This document shows, piece by piece, positions 13,946 to 19,251 of a stretch of 19,251 nucleotides of DNA. Every line of letters starts with the position of its first letter. Within the stretch, counting starts at the first letter, position 1. The notes beneath the pieces are model-generated. The model searched no databases, had not been told where the DNA came from, and saw only the letters and a program-made list of their open reading frames with translations. This DNA comes from Anaerolineae bacterium (GTDB taxonomy: Bacteria; Chloroflexota; Anaerolineae; Aggregatilineales; UBA2796), in assembly GCA_020851855.1 (NCBI GenBank), contig JADZBY010000525.1, forward strand, positions 1 to 19,251, in the 5' to 3' direction. The position numbers and the translations under genes are program-made.

Positions 13946-16639
13946 ATGGCATCCGTAACCAGGAACCTGGACTCATCGTGGCATCTGCTCTCCGCAGACG
14001 CGACAAGCGCCAACCTGAAGTCCGCGCCCGGTGGGCTGACCAAGTCAGAAGCGGCGCGGCGTCTGGCGGAATACGGCCCCAACGAGCTTCAGGCGGCGCA
14101 TCGCATCTCCCCGTGGACCATCCTCATCGACCAGTTCAGGGACGTGCTGATCATCATCTTGCTCATCGCCACGGCGCTCTCTGCCTTCTTTGGGCACGGC
14201 ATCGAGGCAATCGCCATCACGGTCATCGTGCTCTTCGCCGTGTTGCTTGGTTTTGTGCAGGAATACCGCGCCGAACGGGCTATCGAGGCGCTGCGCCAGA
14301 TGGCCGCGCCCACGGCGACCGTTGTGCGGGACGGACAGCAGGTTGAGATACCGGCGCGCGAGCTTGTGCCGGGCGACGTCGTGCTCCTGAAGACCGGGGA
14401 TCGTATTCCCGCCGATGCCAGGCTGATCGAGGCGGTCAATCTGCAAGTTGAAGAGGCCGCGCTCACCGGCGAGTCGGTCCCGGTGGAGAAACATACGGCC
14501 TCGCTTAGCGGCTCCGATCTCGCCCTGGGCGACCGCCGGAACATGGTCTACGCCGGCACGGCGGCGACCTATGGCCGGGGGCGAGCGGTCGTGGTCGCCA
14601 CCGGCATGAACACCGAATTTGGCCGCATCGCCCAGATGTTGCAGACGGTCGCGCCCGGCAAGACGCTCCTGCAAGAAAACCTGGACAAGGTGGGCCACCG
14701 CCTGGCGCAGGCCGCGCTGGCCATCGTGGGCGTCATCGTGGCCGTCGGCGTGTTGCGTGGCCAGCCGATCATCGAGATGCTGGTCTTCGGCATTGCGCTG
14801 GCCGTGGCTGTGGTCCCCGAAGCGCTGCCCGCCGTCGTCACCATTTCGCTGGCCATCGGCGTCCAGCGCATGGTCAAGCGCAATGCCCTTGTCCGCCGTC
14901 TGCCGGCAGTCGAGACGCTGGGCCGCGTGTCGTTCATCTGCTCCGACAAGACCGGAACGCTGACGAAGGGCGAAATGACGGCCCGCCGCATCTTCGTGGC
15001 CGGCGAGCTGCTCGAAGTCTCCGGAATCGGCTACGAGCCGCAGGGCAAGTTCTCGCGCAACGGATCATCCATCGAGCCGCCCGATCTGGCCAGGCTGCTC
15101 CTGAAAGCCGCTGCGCTCGCCTCGGATACGCATATCGTGCACAGTGAGCAAGACAACCGCTGGCGTGTCCAGGGCGACCCAACCGAGGGCGCGCTGGTGG
15201 TGGCAGCGGCCAAAGCGGGCTTGATCAAGCGGGAACTCGATGCGCAGTTCCCCCGCGTCAACGAGATTCCGTTCACCTCGGAAGCAAAACGGATGACGAC
15301 GCTGCACGCCACACAGGAAGGCGTGATCGCCTATGCGAAGGGCGCGCCGGAGATCATCCTCGATTCGTGCACGCGGTGGATGACGGCAGCCGGTGAGGTC
15401 GCGCTGGATGCGTCCGCCAGGGAGAAGATTCTGGACGCCGCTCGCCAGATGGCCAACGACGCCCTGCGCGTGTTGGCGGTCGCCCTCAAGCGCGATGCCA
15501 TGGTCGAAAACGCCGAACACGCGATGACCTTCCTCGGCCTTGTCGGCATCATCGACCCACCGCGCCCGGAAGCGAGGACCGCCATCCAGAACTGCGAGCA
15601 GGCCGGCATCGTGCCGGTGATGATCACGGGCGACCATCCGCTGACGGCGCGGGCGGTATCGCGCGAGCTTGGCTTGTTGAAGAAGGGCCGCGTCATCACT
15701 GGCGCTGAGCTGGACATGCTGCCCGATGCGGAGTTCGAGCGGGATGTGGAGAACATCGAGGTGTACGCCCGCGTCTCCCCGACCCACAAGCTCCGGGTCG
15801 TTTCCGCGCTGCAGAACCGGGGCCACGTCGTCGCCATGACGGGCGACGGGGTGAACGATGCGCCGGCCCTCAAGAAAGCCGACATTGGCATCGCCATGGG
15901 CATCACCGGCACGGACGTGACCAAAGAAGCCGCCGCCATGACGCTCACCGATGACAACTTCGCCTCTATCGTCGCGGCGGTGGAAGAAGGGCGCGGCATC
16001 TTCGGCAACATCAAGAAATACCTGATGTACCTGCTCTCGTCCAACATCGGGGAAATCGGCCTGATGGCCGGCTCCGTGCTCCTGGGGCTGCCGCTGCCCC
16101 TGAGCGCCGTGCAAATCCTGTACGTGAACCTGGCCACAGACGGCCTGCCCGCCCTCGCCCTGTCGGTGGACCCGCCCCAGCCCGACCTCATGCGGCGCAA
16201 GCCGCTGCGACCGAACACGGGCATCCTGACCCGGCCCGTGATCGCGCTCATGGTCGTCGGCGGCCTGTGGTCCACCGGCGTCAACCTGAGCCTGTTCATG
16301 TGGGCGCGGGGATCGGGCCGCAGCGACGCCGAGGCGATGACCATGACCTTCGTCTCGCTCGTGTTGATCCAGTTCTTCAAGGCCTATAGCTACCGCTCGG
16401 ACATTCACTCCATCTTCTCTCGGCCTTTCGCAAACAAGTGGCTGAACCTTGCGATCCTCTGGGAGCTTGTGCTGCTGGCTCTGATCATCTACGTGCCGTT
16501 CCTGCAAGGGCCGTTCGGCACGTTCGGCCTGCCGCTCGTGGACTGGCTGATCATCGCGGCCCTGGCGGTGACCATTGTGCCGGTGCTGGAGCTGTTCAAG
16601 TGGATGATGCGCCGGGGCTGGCTGGGCAAGTTGGACTGA
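13946..16639 (+). CDS. Cation-translocating P-type ATPase, P2A calcium-type
   Basis: An 897-residue membrane pump of normal P2 length. The ATG at 13946 follows AGGAC with good spacing; the frame is open further upstream but adds a Cys/Arg-rich stretch foreign to the family. The actuator motif TGES is at 174-177. The phosphorylation motif DKTGTLTKGE starts at Asp334. The hinge TGDGVNDAP begins at residue 632. Ion-site residues are well kept: VVPEALPAV in M4 (Glu as in PEGLP), SSNIGEIG in M5 (Asn and Glu), and NLATDGLPALALSVDPP in M6 (Asn, Thr, Asp). These match calcium pumps of the SERCA/PMR1 type, although Mn or Na/K relatives exist. It would export cations from the cytoplasm. It sits apart from the sugar genes after a 381-bp gap, so co-regulation with them is not implied. 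Confidence 0.95.
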   Translation: MASVTRNLDSSWHLLSADATSANLKSAPGGLTKSEAARRLAEYGPNELQAAHRISPWTILIDQFRDVLIIILLIATALSAFFGHGIEAIAITVIVLFAVLLGFVQEYRAERAIEALRQMAAPTATVVRDGQQVEIPARELVPGDVVLLKTGDRIPADARLIEAVNLQVEEAALTGESVPVEKHTASLSGSDLALGDRRNMVYAGTAATYGRGRAVVVATGMNTEFGRIAQMLQTVAPGKTLLQENLDKVGHRLAQAALAIVGVIVAVGVLRGQPIIEMLVFGIALAVAVVPEALPAVVTISLAIGVQRMVKRNALVRRLPAVETLGRVSFICSDKTGTLTKGEMTARRIFVAGELLEVSGIGYEPQGKFSRNGSSIEPPDLARLLLKAAALASDTHIVHSEQDNRWRVQGDPTEGALVVAAAKAGLIKRELDAQFPRVNEIPFTSEAKRMTTLHATQEGVIAYAKGAPEIILDSCTRWMTAAGEVALDASAREKILDAARQMANDALRVLAVALKRDAMVENAEHAMTFLGLVGIIDPPRPEARTAIQNCEQAGIVPVMITGDHPLTARAVSRELGLLKKGRVITGAELDMLPDAEFERDVENIEVYARVSPTHKLRVVSALQNRGHVVAMTGDGVNDAPALKKADIGIAMGITGTDVTKEAAAMTLTDDNFASIVAAVEEGRGIFGNIKKYLMYLLSSNIGEIGLMAGSVLLGLPLPLSAVQILYVNLATDGLPALALSVDPPQPDLMRRKPLRPNTGILTRPVIALMVVGGLWSTGVNLSLFMWARGSGRSDAEAMTMTFVSLVLIQFFKAYSYRSDIHSIFSRPFANKWLNLAILWELVLLALIIYVPFLQGPFGTFGLPLVDWLIIAALAVTIVPVLELFKWMMRRGWLGKLD

Positions 16640-16650
16640 CGCCCTCGCAA

Positions 16651-16743
16651 ACCCTCACCCCCGGCCCCTCTCCCTCATGGCGAGGGGTGAGCAGATCGGG
16701 AATCTCCCGCCTTTCTCCCCTCTCGCTATGGGGGAGTGAGGGT
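16651..16743. repeat. Structured intergenic repeat, possible bidirectional terminator
   Basis: Between convergent genes, ACCCTCAC (16651-16658) pairs perfectly with GTGAGGGT (16736-16743). CTCACCCC (16654-16661) can instead pair with GGGGTGAG (16684-16691), and CGGGA/TCCCG form a tight hairpin at 16697-16709. CTCCCC and GGGGAG near 16714-16735 add another stem. The 21 nt at 16653-16673 are identical to 4640-4660 in the other repeat. It probably stops transcription from both sides or is a dispersed repeat family member. Confidence 0.6.
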
Positions 16744-16751
16744 GAACGCCA

Positions 16752-17513
16752 TCAGGTGCGCAGGTAGGATGCGCCGTTCACGTCAATGATCGCGCCCGTG
16801 AGCATGTCCGTGCCCTCGGACGCGAGAAATGTCACGGTGCGCGCTACGTCTTCGGGCATGGTGACGCGGCCCAGCGGACTCTGTTTCAGGATAGATTCCC
16901 AGCGCGGACTGGCTTTGTCGAGCGCTGCCATGTCCGTCTCAACCACGCCCGGCGCGACGATGTACACGAAGATGTTGTGAGGAGCCAGCGCTACGGCCAG
17001 GTTTTGCCCCAGGGCATTCAGCCCCGCCTTGCTGGCGGCATAGGCGGGCGCTTCGGGCTTTCCGCGAAAGGCGGCGCGCGACGAGATCATGATCATCTTG
17101 CCGCCGCCCGCCCCGATCATGCACCGGGCGACACAGTAGGCCATATTCGCCGCGCCGACCAGGTTCGTGCCCAGCGCCCGCGCCCATGCCGAGCGCCACT
17201 CGGCATACTCGACGCCGGTCGGCGGCTGTTCCTCGTAGATCGCCGCATTGCTCACCAGCACGTCGATCCGCCCGAAGGCCGAGAGCGCCTGTTCCACAAC
17301 GCCCTCGACGGCGTCCCCGTCGGCGATGTCCCCGGCGACCGCCACATGCCCCGCGCCGTCGAGCAGGCGCAGCGTCTCCTGGGCGGCGGCGTGGTTGGTG
17401 TGATAATGCACCGCCACCCGCGCGCCACGCCGCGCGAACGCCACAGCGCATGCCCGGCCAATGCCGCGCGATCCGCCTGTGATCAACACATGTTTGCCGT
17501 CAAACTCGCTCAT
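16752..17513 (-). CDS. SDR family NAD(P)-dependent dehydrogenase
   Basis: A 253-residue classical short-chain dehydrogenase/reductase. The cofactor motif TGGSRGIG is at 12-19. NAA (89-91), the structural Asn117, the catalytic Ser144 or Ser145, and YAASK with Tyr158 and Lys162 complete the active site. PEDVARTVTFLASEGTDMLTGAIIDVNGASYL is the usual C-terminal block. FabG-like and sugar-alcohol dehydrogenases share this layout, so the substrate is open. The ATG overlaps the stop of the DHDPS-family gene by four nt (ATGA), which indicates translational coupling. Together with that lyase and the MalG-type permease it suggests oxidation of an imported sugar or polyol followed by cleavage (inference). 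It is the last gene of the operon and faces the ATPase gene across the structured repeat. Confidence 0.93.
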   Translation of the reverse strand: MSEFDGKHVLITGGSRGIGRACAVAFARRGARVAVHYHTNHAAAQETLRLLDGAGHVAVAGDIADGDAVEGVVEQALSAFGRIDVLVSNAAIYEEQPPTGVEYAEWRSAWARALGTNLVGAANMAYCVARCMIGAGGGKMIMISSRAAFRGKPEAPAYAASKAGLNALGQNLAVALAPHNIFVYIVAPGVVETDMAALDKASPRWESILKQSPLGRVTMPEDVARTVTFLASEGTDMLTGAIIDVNGASYLRT

Positions 17514-18418
17514 CCCGCCTGCACCTCTCGCATCAGATCGAGCGCGTAATCGATCAGCTCGTCCGCGATTCGCGCGTGGTAAGAATCGAAGGGCGTTATC
17601 GGCTGCCGGACGCGCGCCGTCGGGTAAATGCCCTGCCGGTGAAGCAGCCGCTTGAAGAAGTGGATGGAGATGTCGAGGTGCTGGTTGGAGAAAGCCAGCA
17701 CCGGGACCAGCCGCCGAAAGAGCGCCGCCGCACCCTCGCGGTCGCCTTGTTGGTACAGGCGAAAGATGCGCACGTACACGGGATGCAGCCCGGTCGGCAT
17801 CAGGGCGTGTACGCCCCGGTCAAGCGCCTCGATCATCTGCGTCACGGCCCATCCGCCGGCGACGTGCAGCCTGCCGCCGGTCGCTTCCAACGCCTGCGTA
17901 TACTTGACGCCCGCCGGAACGACCTCGATCTTGATCGAGCGGAACGCCTCAAAGCGCTCGAACAGGTCGCCGATGAGCGCGAGCGGCAGTCCAGCGCCCG
18001 CCGCATCCCAGTCCTGGAGCATGAGCAACGGCGGCTCCAGCCGGGCGAGCGCTTCGACCTGACGGGTGTAATCGGCGGCGTCGGTGTACGGGATCGCGGC
18101 CAGGATCGCGTCGCATCCCAGCGCCACCAGCTCCCGCGCCGCCGCAAGGCGTTCATCGGGTGAGCCGGCAGTCGCTCCGCCGATGACCGGGACACGTCCG
18201 CCTGCCGCGTCGAGCGTGGCGCGAACCATGCGCATCCGTTCATTCGCGCTGAGTTTGTAGACCTCGCTCGCCAGCGCCGGGACGAGAAAGCCCGCCACGC
18301 CGCACTGGATGGCGTGCTCGACATGTGCGCCGAGCGCGTCCAGATCGACCTCGTCATCCTCGGTGAACGGCGTATTCAGGACGGTCACGATGCCGCGCAG
18401 CCGCGTTGTCACGTCCAC
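17510..18418 (-). CDS. DHDPS/NAL-family class I aldolase-type lyase
   Basis: A 302-residue TIM-barrel protein of the dihydrodipicolinate synthase/N-acetylneuraminate lyase family. GVAGFLVPALASEVYKLSANER (40-61) and GRVPVIGGATAG (74-85) are family motifs. The Schiff-base lysine is Lys163 in RSIKIEVVPAG. Two features of true DapA are missing: the Thr-Thr pair is replaced in VPALASE (46-52), and the Tyr of the usual YN-x-P motif is replaced in LLMLQDWD (131-138). It is therefore probably not a lysine-biosynthesis enzyme but an aldolase or dehydratase acting on a sugar-acid-like substrate. The start is GTG at 18418-18416, three nt after the permease stop, with AAGGGC upstream. The SDR gene overlaps its stop by four nt. 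Confidence 0.88.
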   Translation of the reverse strand: MDVTTRLRGIVTVLNTPFTEDDEVDLDALGAHVEHAIQCGVAGFLVPALASEVYKLSANERMRMVRATLDAAGGRVPVIGGATAGSPDERLAAARELVALGCDAILAAIPYTDAADYTRQVEALARLEPPLLMLQDWDAAGAGLPLALIGDLFERFEAFRSIKIEVVPAGVKYTQALEATGGRLHVAGGWAVTQMIEALDRGVHALMPTGLHPVYVRIFRLYQQGDREGAAALFRRLVPVLAFSNQHLDISIHFFKRLLHRQGIYPTARVRQPITPFDSYHARIADELIDYALDLMREVQAG

Positions 18419-18421
18419 GGC

Positions 18422-19251
18422 TTAGCCCTTCAGCCCGGTCCGCGAGATGCCCTCGATGAAATACCGCTGCAAGATGACGAAGACGATGATGGGCGGAAGC
18501 GCCGCGATCACCGCGCCGGCCATCGACTGCCCGACCGATTGCTGCCCCTGCACCATCCCGGCGCGCAGGCTCAGAAATTGTGCAATGCCGACCGGCAGCG
18601 TGCGCACCTCGTCGCTTCGTGTGACGATCAGCGGCCAGAAAAAGCTGTTCCACGTCGAAAGGAAGGTCAAAATGGCGACGGCGGTCAGGGCGGGCCTCGC
18701 CAGCGGCAGCACGATGGACAGGAAGATGCGCAGCGGGCTGGCCCCATCCACGCGCGCCGCATCCTCAAGCTCGTAGGGGATGCTCAGGAAGAACTGGCGC
18801 ATCAGGAACACGCCGGTCACGTTCGCGCCCACGGGCAGGATCAGCGCCAGGTAGTTGTCGGTCAGGCCGATGCGCGAGAACAGGATGAAGAGCGGCACAA
18901 CCGTGACCTGGATGGGCACAAAGAGCATCGACAGGATGAGCATGAACAGGATATTGCGCCCACGGAACTCCATGCGCGCAAAAGCATAGCCTGCCAGCGA
19001 ATCGAGCACCAGTACGAGCAACGTCGCCAGCGTGGAGACGAGCAGGCTGTTGAACAGCCAGCGCAGGATCGGGCGCTCGTCGAGAATCGTCTCGAAGTGG
19101 GTCAGCGTGAACTGGCGAGGAATCCAATGAATGTCCGTGGTCGCGATCTCCACTTCGGGGCGAATCGACGTGGTGATCATCCAGCCGATGGGCGCGAGCA
19201 CAAGCACCACGATGACGATCAGCGTCGCGTACCACACCAAGCGCGTGACGG
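18422..19251 (-). CDS. Sugar ABC transporter permease, MalG-type (5' partial)
   Basis: The gene reads from the right edge of the window to a TAA at 18424-18422. A TTG at 19240-19238 could start it (272 residues), but the frame stays open to the edge, so the true start is probably outside. Hydrophobic segments follow MalG topology, beginning ATLIVIVVLVLAPIGWMITT. The ATPase-contact loop reads ELEDAARVDGASPLRIFLSI with VLPLARPALTAVAI after it. FLSTWNSFFWPLIV and the C-terminal FVILQRYFIEGISRTGLKG are characteristic of CUT1 MalG proteins. Its partners, a MalF-type permease and a binding protein, would lie just beyond the window. It leads into the lyase gene with a 3-nt gap. This is a second sugar importer, separate from the one at 6061-9369. 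Confidence 0.92.
   Translation of the reverse strand, partial: VTRLVWYATLIVIVVLVLAPIGWMITTSIRPEVEIATTDIHWIPRQFTLTHFETILDERPILRWLFNSLLVSTLATLLVLVLDSLAGYAFARMEFRGRNILFMLILSMLFVPIQVTVVPLFILFSRIGLTDNYLALILPVGANVTGVFLMRQFFLSIPYELEDAARVDGASPLRIFLSIVLPLARPALTAVAILTFLSTWNSFFWPLIVTRSDEVRTLPVGIAQFLSLRAGMVQGQQSVGQSMAGAVIAALPPIIVFVILQRYFIEGISRTGLKG

Noticed and set aside
1..19251. CRISPR array, phage genes, transposase genes or toxin-antitoxin pairs
   Set aside because: No regularly spaced repeats, transposase catalytic motifs, integrase, phage structural proteins or small paired genes are visible on either strand.

Overview
The window is high in G+C throughout, densely coded and arranged in short strand-consistent operons. 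It looks like a chromosomal segment of a free-living heterotrophic bacterium. A Chloroflexota (Anaerolineae-like) origin is my best guess, from the mix of CUT1 sugar ABC transporters, a LacI regulator, Gfo/Idh/MocA and sulfatase-like enzymes, and from short GC-rich CTCACCCC-type repeats between genes. No rRNA, tRNA or other phylogenetic marker is present, so this is inference.

Layout. (1) 1-1994, + strand: the 3' part of a large carbohydrate-associated protein, probably DUF5695-like, cut by the window edge. (2) 4582-2017, - strand: a two-gene operon of a Gfo/Idh/MocA oxidoreductase and a PHP-type metal-dependent hydrolase, convergent with (1). (3) 4583-4941: a divergent control region holding a structured, inverted-repeat, MITE-like element flanked by 11-bp direct repeats, a sigma70-type promoter and a near-perfect 32-bp LacI-type operator. 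(4) 4942-11817, + strand: a carbohydrate uptake and processing cluster with a LacI regulator, a Tat-exported substrate-binding protein, two CUT1 permeases, a sulfatase-superfamily enzyme with Thr at the nucleophile position, and an aldose-1-epimerase-like protein. No ABC ATPase gene is present, so an MsmK-type shared ATPase elsewhere is implied. (5) 11822-13564: a SulP anion transporter with a STAS domain, 4 nt after the epimerase gene. (6) 13565-13945: a 381-bp non-coding stretch with a strong hairpin. (7) 13946-16639: a P2A-type (calcium-like) cation ATPase. (8) 16651-16743: a structured repeat between convergent genes, sharing a 21-nt identical core with the element in (3). (9) 19251-16752, - strand: a second sugar operon of a MalG-type permease (cut by the window edge), a DHDPS/NAL-family lyase and an SDR dehydrogenase, tightly packed (3-nt gap, then a 4-nt ATGA overlap).

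How the genes may work together. The LacI protein probably represses its own promoter, and perhaps the whole + cluster, until a sugar derivative appears. The SBP and permeases import an oligosaccharide or modified sugar. The sulfatase-superfamily enzyme could remove a charged ester group, the epimerase equilibrates anomers, and the SulP carrier could move the released anion. The flanking - strand operons add oxidoreductases, a PHP hydrolase and a class I aldolase-type lyase, which fit oxidation and cleavage of a sugar or sugar acid. The substrate cannot be read from sequence alone.

The most unusual signals are the MITE-like insertion in the regulatory region, the large LacI operator directly downstream of the promoter, the Thr nucleophile in the sulfatase-like enzyme, the long hairpin between the SBP and permease genes, and several enzymes that lack textbook catalytic residues of their families.
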